A stretch of 64,000 bases of DNA from Nocardioides sp. GY 10127. GTDB taxonomy: Bacteria > Actinomycetota > Actinomycetes > Propionibacteriales > Nocardioidaceae. Shown piece after piece: positions 7,748 through 19,007 of the stretch (position 1 is its first letter; each line of letters begins with the position of its first letter). The translations under genes and the position numbers were made by a program. Below the pieces are notes generated by a model. The model saw only the letters and a program-made list of their open reading frames with translations, was not told the DNA's origin and did no database searches. The DNA lies in NCBI RefSeq assembly GCF_004919085.1, contig NZ_STGL01000007.1, positions 124,001-188,000 of the forward strand. Reading direction: 5' to 3'.

Positions 7748-9498
7748 ATGAGCGAGATCACGGGCGCGCAGAGCCTGGTCAAGTCGCTGGAGGCGGCCGG
7801 GGCGCGGAACATCTTCGGCATCCCCGGGGGAGCGATCCTCCCGGCGTACGACCCGCTGATGGACTCCTCGGTGCGGCACATCCTGGTGCGCCACGAGCAG
7901 GGCGCCGGCCACGCCGCGCAGGGCTACGCCGCCGCCACGGGCGAGGTCGGCGTCTGCATGGCGACCTCCGGCCCGGGCGCGACGAACCTGGTCACCCCGC
8001 TGGCCGACGCGCACATGGACTCCGTGCCGATGGTCGCCGTCACCGGTCAGGTCGGCGCCGCCCTCATCGGCACCGACGCCTTCCAGGAGGCGGACATCCG
8101 CGGCATCACGATGCCGATCACCAAGCACAACTTCCTGGTGACCGACCCGCTGGAGATCCCCACCAAGATCGCCGAGGCGTTCCACCTGGCCCGGACCGGC
8201 CGCCCCGGCCCCGTCCTGGTCGACATCGCGAAGTCGGCGCTCCAGGCGACGACCTCGTTCACCTGGCCCACCGAGCTCCAGCTGCCCGGCTACCGCCCGG
8301 TCACGCGTCCGCACGCCAAGCAGATCCGCGAGGCTGCCCGCCTCATCGGGGACGCCCGGCGCCCGGTCCTCTACGTCGGCGGCGGCGTGATCCGCGCCCG
8401 CGCCGCGAAGGAGCTGCGGGTGCTGGCCGAGCTGACCGGCATCCCGGTCGTCACCACGCTCATGGCCCGGGGCGCGTTCCCCGACAGCCACCCGCAGCAC
8501 CTGGGCATGCCCGGCATGCACGGCACGGTCGCCGCCGTGGCCGCGCTGCAGAAGTCGGACCTGATCATCAGCCTGGGCGCCCGCTTCGACGACCGGGTCA
8601 CCGGCAACCTCGAGCACTTCGCCCCGCACGCGCTGGTCATCCACGCCGACATCGACCCGGCCGAGATCGGCAAGAACCGGCACGCCGACGTCCCGATCGT
8701 CGGGGACGCCCGCGAGGTCATCAGCGACCTCGTCGTCACGCTCCAGGCCGCGGCCGAGAACGGTCAGACCGGCGACTACGAGCAGTGGATCGGCTTCCTC
8801 GCCGGGATCAAGAAGAAGTACGCCCTCGGCTGGGAGCAGCCGCCCGCCGGCAAGCTCTCCCCGCAGTCGGTGATCCAGCGCCTCGGCCAGATCTCGGGCC
8901 CTGAGACGGTCTTCACCTCCGGGGTCGGCCAGCACCAGATGTGGGCCGCGCAGTTCATCGGCTACGAGAACCCCAACACCTGGATCAACTCCGGTGGCCT
9001 GGGCACCATGGGCTTCTCCGTGCCCGCGGCGATGGGCGCCAAGGTCGGCCGCCCCGACGCGACCGTCTGGTCGATCGACGGCGACGGCTGCTTCCAGATG
9101 ACCAACCAGGAGCTCGCGACCTGCGCGATCGAGAACATCCCGATCAAGGTCGCGATCATCAACAACGACAACCTGGGCATGGTCCGGCAGTGGCAGACCC
9201 TGTTCTACGAGCAGCGGTACTCCAACACCAACCTGCAGAAGCACGGTGGCCCGGTCCGCATCCCCGACTTCCCGAAGCTGGCGGAGGCCTACGGCTGCGT
9301 GGGCCTGGCCTGCGACCGCCCCGAGGACGTCGACGCCACCATCGAGAAGGCGATGGAGATCAACGACGTGCCCGTCGTCGTGGACTTCCGGGTCCACAAG
9401 GACGCGATGGTGTGGCCGATGGTCGCCGCCGGCGCCTCCAACGACGACATCCAGTACGCCCGCGACCTGGCCCCCGAGTTCGACGAGGACGCGATCTG

Positions 9499-9499
<1 letters not shown>
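7748..9499 (+). CDS. ilvB: Acetolactate synthase, large (catalytic) subunit
   Basis: The 583-residue ThDP enzyme condenses two pyruvates to acetolactate, or pyruvate with 2-ketobutyrate, in the first common step of Val/Leu/Ile synthesis. It has [14 protein letters not shown], the ThDP-activating glutamate in [15 protein letters not shown], and the ThDP/Mg motif [14 protein letters not shown] ending near NNDNLGMV. Start ATG 7748 has GGAAG 8 nt upstream; GTG 7739 is an alternative. Its stop overlaps the ilvN start (TGATG). Expression is probably controlled by the leader-peptide attenuator at 7560-7661. Confidence 0.97.
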
Positions 9500-11186
<1,687 letters not shown>

Positions 11187-11190
11187 GCCC

Positions 11191-11218
11191 GCACCCGCCT
11201 GACGGCACCCGCCTGACG
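11191..11218 (+). repeat. Two 14-bp tandem repeats just after the ilvC stop
   Basis: GCACCCGCCTGACG occurs twice back to back, 5 bp after the ilvC stop codon (11184-11186). Each copy carries a TGA, so TGA appears at 11184, 11200 and 11214. Similar stop-containing short repeats occur after several other genes in this window. Confidence 0.7.
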
Positions 11219-11220
11219 CA

Positions 11221-11259
11221 CGCCGGCCCCGCACCCTCCTGGAGGGTGCGGGGCCGGCG
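11221..11259. terminator. Bidirectional hairpin terminator between ilvC and the ABC genes
   Basis: A perfect 19-bp inverted repeat (11221-11239 with 11241-11259) lies in the convergent gap between ilvC and the ABC permease gene. There is no T run, as is common in high-GC actinobacteria. By position it would end transcription from both sides. Confidence 0.85.
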
Positions 11260-11281
11260 TCGTCGAGGGGGTTCGCGGCCG

Positions 11282-12109
11282 CTACTTGACCTCCGCCCGG
11301 CCCAGGCGCCACAGGCCCAGGGCGAGGGGCAGGACGAGCCAGGCGGCCGCGGTGACGCCGAGCTGGGCCCAGCCCTCGCCGGTCGCCGGGAAGCCCTCGA
11401 ACAGGTTGCCCTGGTGGTAGTTGAAGTCGACCCACGGCTGGGCGTCGGCGAACCAGGGCTGCGCCGCGGCGAGCACCGTGGTGAGCCCCACCAGCACGTA
11501 GCCGTAGACGAGGTAGGCGACCATCGCGGCAGCGGTGCTGCGCAGGAGCGTGGCGAGCATGAAGCCGACGAGGACGCCGAGCACGTTGCCGAGCACGATG
11601 GCGGAGAACTCGGCGAGCGAGACGTCCCAGACGGGGTCCACGCCCACGACCGCGGCGCCGACGAGGTTGCCGATCGCGCCCACGCCGGCGGCCACGACCA
11701 TGCCGAGGACGCCGACGGCGAGGGCGTCCACGAGCTTGGCGGCCACCACCCGGCCGCGGTGCGGCACGAGGGTGAAGGTCGCCAGGCCGGTGCGCTGGCT
11801 GAACTCCGAGGTCACCGACAGGATGGCGATGACCGGCAGGATGATCGCCATGGGGATGCCCACCGCGGTGGCGAAGCTGCTGTAGTCGACCATCTCCTCC
11901 GGCGCCCAGGCGATCACCGCGACGCTGGCCAGCACGGAGGCGACGGCGATGGCGATCACCAGCCAGGCGCCCGCGCGGGTGTCGACCATCTTGCGGGCCT
12001 CGACCACGAGGAGCCGGCCGAACCCGATGGCGGGCGGCGCCGTCCGGTGGCCAGCGACCGCGCCGGCCCTGCCCGTCGCGGTGGTGAGGGTGCTGCTGGT
12101 GGCGCTCAT
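11282..12109 (-). CDS. ABC-2 type transporter permease
   Basis: The 275-residue product has about six hydrophobic segments, starting at about residue 50 (AWLVIAIAVASVLASVAVIAW) and ending near LVLPLALGLWRLGRA. A cytoplasmic N-terminus contains GFGRLLVVEARKMVDTRAG, typical of ABC-2 export permeases. The start overlaps the stop of the upstream ATPase gene by four bases, so they form a two-gene exporter. Substrate is not evident; such pairs often export lipids, antibiotics or peptides. Confidence 0.85.
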   Translation of the reverse strand: MSATSSTLTTATGRAGAVAGHRTAPPAIGFGRLLVVEARKMVDTRAGAWLVIAIAVASVLASVAVIAWAPEEMVDYSSFATAVGIPMAIILPVIAILSVTSEFSQRTGLATFTLVPHRGRVVAAKLVDALAVGVLGMVVAAGVGAIGNLVGAAVVGVDPVWDVSLAEFSAIVLGNVLGVLVGFMLATLLRSTAAAMVAYLVYGYVLVGLTTVLAAAQPWFADAQPWVDFNYHQGNLFEGFPATGEGWAQLGVTAAAWLVLPLALGLWRLGRAEVK

Positions 12110-13062
12110 GCTGCTGCTCCTGCGGTCGGACGGGTCGGGGACGGGCTCGTCGCCGGGGTGGTGGTCTCGCGCTGGGTGTCGGCGGTGAGCTGGAGGAACA
12201 TCTCCTCGAGGCCGGCACCGTCGTCGGCCCGCAGCTCGGTGAGGGCCAGGCCCGCCGCCAGGGCGACGAGGCCCGCGGCGGTCGGGTCGGCGTCGGTGCG
12301 CAGACCCGCGGTCGCGTCACCCGCGTCCACCCGCTCCACGTGGTGGCCCGCACCGCTCAGGGCCTCGGCCAGGAGACCCGGCTCGGCGCACCGCACGAGC
12401 GTGCCCGACCCGGCCAGCAGCTCCTCCTTGGTGCCGCCGGCCACGATCCGGCCCCGCCCGATGACCACGATGTCGTCGGCGACGACCTCGATCTCGTGCA
12501 GCAGGTGGCTGGAGAGCAGGACGGTGCCGCCGTCGGCGGCGTAGCCCGCGAGCAGGTCGCGCATCCAGCGGATGCCGGCCGGGTCCAGGCCGTTGGCCGG
12601 CTCGTCGAGCACGAGGACCCCGGGGTCGCCCAGCAGCGCGTGCGCGAGGCCGAGGCGCTGGCGCATGCCGAGGGAGTAGTCGCGGATGCGGCGGGACGCC
12701 TCGTCCTGGGTGAGGCCGACGAGGTCGAGCATCTCGTCGACGCGGGTGCGGGGGAGGCCCATGGTGAGGGTGGCGACCCGGAGGACCTCCCGTCCGGTCC
12801 GGCCCGCGTGCTGGGCGGAGGCGTCGAGCAGGACGCCGATCTCCCGACCCGGGTTCGGCAGCCGGTGGTAGGGGCGACCGAGGACGGTGGCGCTGCCGGA
12901 GGTGGCGGGCGTGAGCCCGGCCAGGACGCGCAGCGTCGTGGACTTGCCCGCCCCGTTGGGCCCGAGGAAGCCGGTGACCCGCCCGGGGCGGGCCGTGAAG
13001 GAGACGTGGTCGACGGCGGTGTGCCCGCCGTAGCGCTTGGTGAGTCCGTCGATGACGATCAT
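12106..13062 (-). CDS. ABC transporter ATP-binding protein
   Basis: The 318-residue ATPase begins MIVIDGLTKRYGGHTAVDHV. It has Walker A GPNGAGKSTT (about residues 36-45), the signature variant YSLGMRQRLGLAHAL and Walker B VLVLDEPANGLDP. This DrrA/CcmA-like type, with a C-terminal extension of about 100 residues, is typical of drug or lipid exporters. ATG 13062 was chosen because the fold begins there; the frame is open upstream through the divergent spacer. It is followed, with a four-base overlap, by its permease. Confidence 0.9.
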   Translation of the reverse strand: MIVIDGLTKRYGGHTAVDHVSFTARPGRVTGFLGPNGAGKSTTLRVLAGLTPATSGSATVLGRPYHRLPNPGREIGVLLDASAQHAGRTGREVLRVATLTMGLPRTRVDEMLDLVGLTQDEASRRIRDYSLGMRQRLGLAHALLGDPGVLVLDEPANGLDPAGIRWMRDLLAGYAADGGTVLLSSHLLHEIEVVADDIVVIGRGRIVAGGTKEELLAGSGTLVRCAEPGLLAEALSGAGHHVERVDAGDATAGLRTDADPTAAGLVALAAGLALTELRADDGAGLEEMFLQLTADTQRETTTPATSPSPTRPTAGAAA

Positions 13063-13181
13063 GGGCCCATCCCACCGCCGTGCGGCAGGGCGCCACATCG
13101 GGTGGACGACGGGGGCCGACCCCCGACCGGGGTGGTCCGTTCCCGGGGTCGTCTCGGGGAACACCCCGGGACGCACCGGGG

Positions 13182-13907
13182 TTGAGCACCCTCGTGGAGA
13201 TCGAGATCTGGTCCGACGTCGTCTGCCCCTGGTGCTTCATCGGCAAGCGTCGCCTCGAGGCGGCCCTGGCCGACTTCGAGCACGCCGACGAGGTCGACGT
13301 GGTGTACCGCTCCTTCGAGCTGGACCCGACCGCCCCCCAGCACGGCCACGAGTCGACCCTGACGACGCTCTCGCGCAAGTACGGTCGCAGCGAGGCCGAG
13401 ATGCGGCAGATGATGCAGCACGTCAAGGACACCGCCGCCGAGGTCGGCCTGGACTTCCGGATCTTCGAGAACGTCCACACCAACACCGTCGACGCCCACC
13501 GGCTGCTGCACCTGGCGCTGGCCGAGGGCGGCGCGGCTGTCCAGGGCGACCTCAAGGAGCGGCTGCTCTCGGCCTACTTCGAGCGGGCCGAGGACGTCGG
13601 CGACCACGCCGTGCTGCGTGCCGAGGCCCTGGCCGCCGGCCTCGACGCCGCGCGCGTCGACGCCGTGCTGGCCTCCGACGAGTTCCGCTCGCAGGTGTGG
13701 GCCGACGTCGACGCGGCCCGACGCTACGGCGCCACCGGCGTCCCGTTCTTCGTCATCGACCGGGCCTACGGGATCTCCGGCGCCCAGCCCACCGAGCTGT
13801 TCGCCTCCGCGCTCCAGCAGGCCTGGGACGCCTCGCACCCGGTGCTCACGCCCCTGGGCGCGGAGACGGGGGCGGAGGCCTGCGGCCCCGACGGCTGCGC
13901 GATCTGA
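13182..13907 (+). CDS. DsbA family oxidoreductase (FrnE-like)
   Basis: The 241-residue protein carries the thioredoxin-fold active site SDVVCPWCFIGKRR (CPWC) near residue 16 and, near the C-terminus, the cis-proline segment GATGVPFFVIDRAYGISGAQP. Both are diagnostic of the FrnE/DsbA-like group, cytosolic disulfide oxidoreductases. It lacks a signal peptide. A TTG start (13182) gives the usual N-terminus; GTG 13194 is the alternative, and neither has a clear ribosome binding site. A C-terminal CGPDGC motif could be a second redox or metal site. It is divergent from the ABC exporter genes. Confidence 0.85.
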   Translation: MSTLVEIEIWSDVVCPWCFIGKRRLEAALADFEHADEVDVVYRSFELDPTAPQHGHESTLTTLSRKYGRSEAEMRQMMQHVKDTAAEVGLDFRIFENVHTNTVDAHRLLHLALAEGGAAVQGDLKERLLSAYFERAEDVGDHAVLRAEALAAGLDAARVDAVLASDEFRSQVWADVDAARRYGATGVPFFVIDRAYGISGAQPTELFASALQQAWDASHPVLTPLGAETGAEACGPDGCAI

Positions 13908-13981
13908 CCCCCGCGCTGTCGGACCCCGCCTCGGGGGACCTGGGTCCCGGCGAGTCGGGACCGAGGTAAGGCGAACCTCAT

Positions 13982-14000
13982 CTTGGTTAGGCTTACCTAC
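13982..14000. promoter_or_regulatory. DtxR/IdeR-type iron box before efeU
   Basis: CTTGGTTAGGCTTACCTAC agrees with the 19-bp iron-regulator consensus TTAGGTTAGGCTAACCTAA at 15 positions. It ends 24 bp before the efeU start and overlaps the promoter if the transcript begins at the ATG. Repression by a DtxR/IdeR protein under iron sufficiency is therefore expected. A second, better box lies at 44573-44591. Confidence 0.82.
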
Positions 14001-14023
14001 GCTGCATGGCTTATGGTCCTCCC

Positions 14024-14896
14024 ATGCTGGGCAACTTCCTGATCGGTCTGCGCGAGGGCCTCGAGGCGACCCTGGTGGTCTCCATCCTGGTGGCCTACCT
14101 CGTGAAGTCGGGCCGCTCGCACCTGCTTCCCCGGATCTGGGTGGGCGTGGCCATCGCGATCGGCGTCTGCGTCGCCATCACCGTGGGGCTGGGCCTGCTG
14201 GGCCGCCAGCTCACCTTCCAGTCCCAGGAGATCATCGGCGGCTCGCTGTCGATCGTCGCCGCGGGCTTCGTGACCTGGATGATCTTCTGGATGGCCGGCG
14301 CGGCCCGCACCATCGGCACCGAGCTCCGCGGCCAGGTGGACGCCGCCGCGCACGGCTCCGGCTGGGGCCTCGTCCTCGTGGCGGTCCTCGCCGTGGGTCG
14401 CGAGGGCCTCGAGACGACGCTCATCCTGTGGTCCAACACCCGCCAGGCCACCGGCTCGGCGCTGGGGGAGCAGACCGCCACGCCGGTGATCGCCGCCCTG
14501 CTGGGCATCGCCACGGCCGTCGTCCTCGGGTACCTGCTCTACCGGGGCGCGATCAGCATCAACCTCACGCGCTTCTTCACCTGGACGGGCGCGCTGCTCA
14601 TCTTCGTGGCCGCCGGCGTCCTGTCGTACGGCGTGCACGACCTCCAGGAGGCCGGTGTCCTGCCCGGCCTCAACACCTTCGCCTTCGACGTCTCGCACGT
14701 CGTGAGCGCCGGCTCCTGGTACGGGACCGTGCTCAAGGGCGTCTTCAACTTCTCCCCGCAGACCACGTGGCTCGAGGCGATCGTCTGGGTCGCCTACGTG
14801 GTGCCGGTCCTGACGCTCTTCGTGCGTCGGGTCCGCCGGCCCGTCCAGCCCGCTCCGGCGGCGCAGGCCGAGCCCCAGCAGCGCGCCGCGGCCTGA
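14024..14896 (+). CDS. efeU: EfeU/FTR1-family iron permease
   Basis: The 290-residue membrane protein has seven or so hydrophobic segments and two REGLE motifs: GLREGLEATLV at residue 9 and GREGLETTLIL near residue 125. The glutamates of these motifs carry ferric iron in FTR1/EfeU permeases. It forms the channel of the EfeUOB iron-uptake system. ATG 14024 was chosen over ATG 14006 because TATGGT sits 6 nt upstream, matching the leaderless pattern of many genes here, and because homologues begin MLGNFLIGLREG-like. The iron box lies just upstream; efeO and efeB follow. Confidence 0.93.
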   Translation: MLGNFLIGLREGLEATLVVSILVAYLVKSGRSHLLPRIWVGVAIAIGVCVAITVGLGLLGRQLTFQSQEIIGGSLSIVAAGFVTWMIFWMAGAARTIGTELRGQVDAAAHGSGWGLVLVAVLAVGREGLETTLILWSNTRQATGSALGEQTATPVIAALLGIATAVVLGYLLYRGAISINLTRFFTWTGALLIFVAAGVLSYGVHDLQEAGVLPGLNTFAFDVSHVVSAGSWYGTVLKGVFNFSPQTTWLEAIVWVAYVVPVLTLFVRRVRRPVQPAPAAQAEPQQRAAA

Positions 14897-14983
14897 CCCG
14901 CCCGCCGCGCAGGGGCCGGCACCCGTCGTCCCCCTCTTCTCCCCGCACCTCCCGTCCCTCCCTTCCCTGAGAGAGAACCTGCG

Positions 14984-16207
14984 ATGCGCCGTCACGCGAT
15001 GACCCCTGCCCGAAAGATGGCCCGAAAGATGGCCCGGAAGTCGGCCCGGAACCTGGCCCTGGTGTCCGCCCTGGCCCTCACCGTCCCGGTGCTGGCCGCC
15101 TGCACCGAGGCCGTGCCGTCCGCCGAGAGCGACGACGACGGGCGGACCGTCACGGTCACCTCGGACGCGGACAGCTGCGAGGTGTCGACCGACGACGTGC
15201 CCGCCGGCACCGTCACGTTCAACGTCACCAACACCGGCGACGAGGTCACCGAGTTCTACCTGCTCGCCTCCGACGGGCTCACCATCAAGGGCGAGATCGA
15301 GAACATCGGCCCGCAGGCCACCCGCCAGCTCGTGCTCAACGCCGCGGCCGGCGACTACCTGACCGCCTGCAAGCCGGGCATGGTCGGCGAGGGCATCCGC
15401 TCCGACTTCACCGTCGAGGAGTCCGACGAGGAGGTCGAGGTCTCCGCCGACGAGCAGCAGCTCATCGACGACGCCGTCAGCAACTACGCGGCGTACGTGA
15501 AGGACCAGTCCGACCAGCTCCTCGTGGCCACGAAGAAGTTCGTGACGCTCTACGAGGCCGGCGAGGACGACGAGGCCCGCGCGCTCTACCCGCTGGCCCG
15601 CACCCACTGGGAGCGCATCGAGACCGTGGCCGAGTCCTTCGGCGACCTCGACCCCGAGATGGACCTGCGCGAGGCCGACCTCACCGCCGGCGAGGAGTGG
15701 ACCGGCTGGCACCGCATCGAGAAGGACCTGTGGCCCGAGCGCGCCAAGAACTACACCGCGCTGACCACCAAGGAGCGCACCTACTACGCCGAGGACCTGC
15801 TCGCGAACACCGAGACCCTCGACAAGCGTGTGCAGAAGCTGACCTACACGGTCGACCAGATCGCCAACGGCTCGCGCGGCCTGCTCGAGGAGGTCGCCAC
15901 CGGCAAGGTCACCGGCGAGGAGGAGTACTGGTCGCGCACCGACCTCTACGACTTCCAGGCCAACGTCGACGGCGCCCGGGTCGGCTTCGAGGGCGTCGCC
16001 CCGATCCTGGAGACCAAGGACCCCGAGCTCGCCGCCTCGCTGCGCACCCGCTTCCAGCAGATGGACGACCTGCTCGCCCAGTACCGCACCGGTGACGACT
16101 TCGTCAGCTACGACGACCTCACCCAGGCGCAGGTCAAGGAGCTCTCCGACGCGGTCAACGCCCTGTCCGAGCCCCTGAGCCAGCTGACCGCGGCAGTACT
16201 CTCCTGA
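14984..16207 (+). CDS. efeO: Iron uptake lipoprotein EfeO (cupredoxin plus M75 domain)
   Basis: The 407-residue product starts with a basic segment containing a short repeat (RKMARKMARKSAR) and a lipoprotein signal ending VPVLAAC. A cupredoxin-like domain follows (about residues 45-150), then an imelysin/M75 domain (about 155-405) with the HWERIE motif characteristic of EfeO. It is an extracytoplasmic iron-binding partner of the EfeU channel. ATG 14984 and ATG 14999 are both possible starts; GAGAG lies 8 nt before the first. The gene lies between efeU and efeB. Confidence 0.93.
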   Translation: MRRHAMTPARKMARKMARKSARNLALVSALALTVPVLAACTEAVPSAESDDDGRTVTVTSDADSCEVSTDDVPAGTVTFNVTNTGDEVTEFYLLASDGLTIKGEIENIGPQATRQLVLNAAAGDYLTACKPGMVGEGIRSDFTVEESDEEVEVSADEQQLIDDAVSNYAAYVKDQSDQLLVATKKFVTLYEAGEDDEARALYPLARTHWERIETVAESFGDLDPEMDLREADLTAGEEWTGWHRIEKDLWPERAKNYTALTTKERTYYAEDLLANTETLDKRVQKLTYTVDQIANGSRGLLEEVATGKVTGEEEYWSRTDLYDFQANVDGARVGFEGVAPILETKDPELAASLRTRFQQMDDLLAQYRTGDDFVSYDDLTQAQVKELSDAVNALSEPLSQLTAAVLS

Positions 16208-16209
16208 CC

Positions 16210-17472
16210 GTGGCGGGCATCTCCAGACGAGGACTCCTCGGCGGCGGCGCGGCGGTCGCCGCCGCCGGCGTCGCCGCCGGGGGCTACGCCCTCGGCCAGG
16301 CCGCGGCCGGCGAGCAGGACGTCGCCGAGGACGGCGGCCTGGTCTACGCGTTCCGCGGCGAGCACCAGGCCGGCATCACCACGCCCGCGCAGGACCGGCT
16401 GCACTTCGCCGCCTTCGACGTCATCACCGACGACCGGCAGGCCCTCGTGGACCTGCTGGTGCAGTGGACGGCAGCGGCCGAGCGGATGACCAAGGGGCTG
16501 GACGCCGGCCCGGTGGGTGCCGTCGACGGGCCGTACAACGTCCCGCCCGACGACACCGGCGAGGCGCTGGGCCTGCCGCCCGGCGGCCTCACGATCACGT
16601 TCGGGTTCGGGCCCAGCCTGTTCTCCAAGAACGGCGTCGACCGCTTCGGGATCGCCGACCGGCAGCCCGCGGCGCTGGCGGACCTGCCGCACTTCCCGGC
16701 CGACGTCCTGGACGCGGAGAAGAGCCGGGGCGACCTGTGCATCCAGGCCTGTGCCCAGGACCCGCAGGTCGCCGTCCACGCCATCCGGAACCTCGCCCGG
16801 ATCGGCTTCGGCACCGTGAGCGTCCGCTGGAGCCAGCTCGGCTTCGGCCGCACCTCGTCGACCTCCACCAGCCAGGACACGCCCCGCAACCTGTTCGGGT
16901 TCAAGGACGGCACGGCCAACGTGAAGGCCGAGGAGACCGCGGCGCTCGAGGACTACGTGTGGGTCCAGGAGACCGACGACGGGGGCGACTGGCTCGCCGG
17001 CGGCTCCTACCTGGTGGCCCGGCGGATCAACATGACCATCGAGGTCTGGGACCGTCAGCCCCTCGACGACCAGGAGTCGTTCATCGGCCGCACGAAGGGC
17101 ACGGGCGCGCCGCTCTCGGGCGGCACCGAGTTCTCCGAGCCGGACTTCGACATGCCCGGCTCCAACGACCAGCCGATCATCCCCGTGGACTCCCACGTCG
17201 CCGTCGTCCACCCGGACCACCACGGCGGGATGCGGATGCTGCGCCGCGGCTACAACTTCGTCGACGGCAGCAACGACCTCGGTGGCCTCGACGCGGGGCT
17301 CTTCTTCATCGCCTTCGTGCGTGACCCGGACACGCAGTTCCTGCCGATCCAGCAGGCGATGGCGAAGAACGACGCCCTCATGGAGTACCTGCGCTTCACC
17401 AGCTCAGCGCTCTTCGCCGTGCCGCCGGGCGCGGGCGAGGGGGAGTACGTGGGCCAGGCGCTCTTCACCTGA
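16210..17472 (+). CDS. efeB: Dyp-type peroxidase EfeB (Tat-exported)
   Basis: The 420-residue protein has a twin-arginine signal, SRRGLLGGGAAVAAAGVAAG, and the dye-decolorising peroxidase motif GFKDGTANV near residue 235, whose aspartate acts in peroxide chemistry. A C-terminal region with VVHPDHHGGMRMLRRGYNF probably provides the haem-binding histidine. EfeB oxidises ferrous iron or strips iron from haem at the cell surface and passes it to EfeO/EfeU. The GTG start lies two bases after the efeO stop. It completes a full EfeUOB operon under the iron box. Confidence 0.93.
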   Translation: MAGISRRGLLGGGAAVAAAGVAAGGYALGQAAAGEQDVAEDGGLVYAFRGEHQAGITTPAQDRLHFAAFDVITDDRQALVDLLVQWTAAAERMTKGLDAGPVGAVDGPYNVPPDDTGEALGLPPGGLTITFGFGPSLFSKNGVDRFGIADRQPAALADLPHFPADVLDAEKSRGDLCIQACAQDPQVAVHAIRNLARIGFGTVSVRWSQLGFGRTSSTSTSQDTPRNLFGFKDGTANVKAEETAALEDYVWVQETDDGGDWLAGGSYLVARRINMTIEVWDRQPLDDQESFIGRTKGTGAPLSGGTEFSEPDFDMPGSNDQPIIPVDSHVAVVHPDHHGGMRMLRRGYNFVDGSNDLGGLDAGLFFIAFVRDPDTQFLPIQQAMAKNDALMEYLRFTSSALFAVPPGAGEGEYVGQALFT

Positions 17473-17500
17473 GTCGTCGGTGCTCCCGGTGCGCGCCCGC

Positions 17501-18946
17501 TCAGGTGCGGCGGGCGAGCACGACGGACAGCCCCGCCACTGCGGCGGCCAGCGCCATGACCCCGACGAAGGGCCAGCGCGAGTCCGAGGTGCCCAGGGTG
17601 GTGAACACGAGGCCGCCGATCGCCACGCACACCGCGGCGCCGACGGAGTCGGCGATCGTCACGGCCGAGGAGGCCGTCCCGTGGTGGGCGCGGGGGGTCC
17701 GGTCGAGCACCGCGGACGTGATGCGCGGGTAGGCGAACCCGAGGCCGCCCGCGGTCGCGAGCCAGCCGACGCCGACGAAGGTGCCGGCCCAGGCCGCGTG
17801 CGGCTCCACCAGCGCCACCCCGAGTTCCACGAGGACGCCGACGAGCGCGAGCCCGCCGCCGAGGAGCAGCGCGGCGCGGTCCTCCACGCGGGGGCCGTGG
17901 CCCTGGAGCCAGGCGCCGCTGGCCCAGGACACGCAGGCGACGGTGAGGACGAGACCGGCCAGCCACGGCGGTGCGTCGTAGCGGGCCTGGAGCAGGAACG
18001 GCAGGTAGGCCTCGGCGGTGAAGTAGGCGCCGGCCACGGCGGCGCGGTAGGCGATGATCGCGGGGATGCCGGGGGCACCGCGCAGCGTCCCGTCCGGCAG
18101 CAGCGGCCGCAGCGCCACCAGCGCCAGCGCCACCGCGCCGAGAGCCACCGCCGCCCGCGGCAGGTACGCCAGCGACGACGCCAGGTTCAGCAGGACGACG
18201 GCCGCGGCGACGCCCACGGCCAGCAGGAGCCGCACGCCCGGTCGGCTCGTGCCCACCCCGCCCGTGGGCAGGGCAGGGCCCGCTTCCTCGTCGGCCCGCG
18301 CCGCGGCGTCGGGCTGGGGGTTCGCGCCGTGCTCGCGCGCGACCCGGCGCAGCGTGGGCACGAGGAACGCGGCCGCGGGGACCTCGAGCAGCAGCACGCC
18401 GAGGAAGACCCAGCGCCAGCCCACGGTGTCGGCGACCACGCCCGCGACGAAGGGGCCGACGATCCCGGGCAGCACCCAGGCGCCGGCGAAGGCGCCGAGG
18501 ATGCGTGGCCGGTCGACCGGCGCGTACGCCAGCCCCACGAGGACGTAGAGGCACACCGAGATCGACCCCGCGCCCAGGCCCTGGAGGAACCGGCCGACGA
18601 CCAGCACCTCCATCGACGGCGCCAGGCCCGCGACCACCAGCCCGAGGCCGAAGAGGCTGATCGCGGTGAGGGCCGGGCGCGCGAGGCCCCAACGGTCCGC
18701 GGCGGCACCTGCGGCCACCATGCCGACCACGCCAGCGGCCAGGGTGGCGGAGAAGGCGACCGCGTAGAGCGACCGCCCATCGAGGTCGGCGGTGACGACC
18801 GGCATCACCGTGGCCACCGCGAGCGACTCGAACGCCGCCAGCGCGACGAGGGTCAGCGCCCCGACCGTCGCGGAGCGGTAGGCCGAGGAGAGCAGCGACG
18901 TGGGCCGATCGGCCGGGGTCGTGCGCGCGGTGCGGGGGAGCGTCAC
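17501..18946 (-). CDS. MFS transporter
   Basis: A 481-residue membrane protein with about 12-14 hydrophobic segments. It carries the MFS loop motif AGAAADRWGLARPAL between helices 2 and 3 and GRFLQGLGAGSISV in helix 4, typical of drug/proton antiporters. A charged central loop (about residues 210-235) separates the two halves. It is convergent with efeB (28 bp apart) and divergent from serA. Substrate cannot be predicted; it is not obviously part of the iron operon. Confidence 0.85.
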   Translation of the reverse strand: MTLPRTARTTPADRPTSLLSSAYRSATVGALTLVALAAFESLAVATVMPVVTADLDGRSLYAVAFSATLAAGVVGMVAAGAAADRWGLARPALTAISLFGLGLVVAGLAPSMEVLVVGRFLQGLGAGSISVCLYVLVGLAYAPVDRPRILGAFAGAWVLPGIVGPFVAGVVADTVGWRWVFLGVLLLEVPAAAFLVPTLRRVAREHGANPQPDAAARADEEAGPALPTGGVGTSRPGVRLLLAVGVAAAVVLLNLASSLAYLPRAAVALGAVALALVALRPLLPDGTLRGAPGIPAIIAYRAAVAGAYFTAEAYLPFLLQARYDAPPWLAGLVLTVACVSWASGAWLQGHGPRVEDRAALLLGGGLALVGVLVELGVALVEPHAAWAGTFVGVGWLATAGGLGFAYPRITSAVLDRTPRAHHGTASSAVTIADSVGAAVCVAIGGLVFTTLGTSDSRWPFVGVMALAAAVAGLSVVLARRT

Positions 18947-19007
18947 GCACGCACGCTAGTCCCCTCTCCCACCCCGGCTGGGAGAGGCACCTCCTGGTGG
19001 ACGGGGT

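Noticed and set aside
14006..14023. ATG 14006 as the efeU start
   Set aside because: The TATGGT box 6 nt before ATG 14024 and the usual N-terminus of the family favour the later start.
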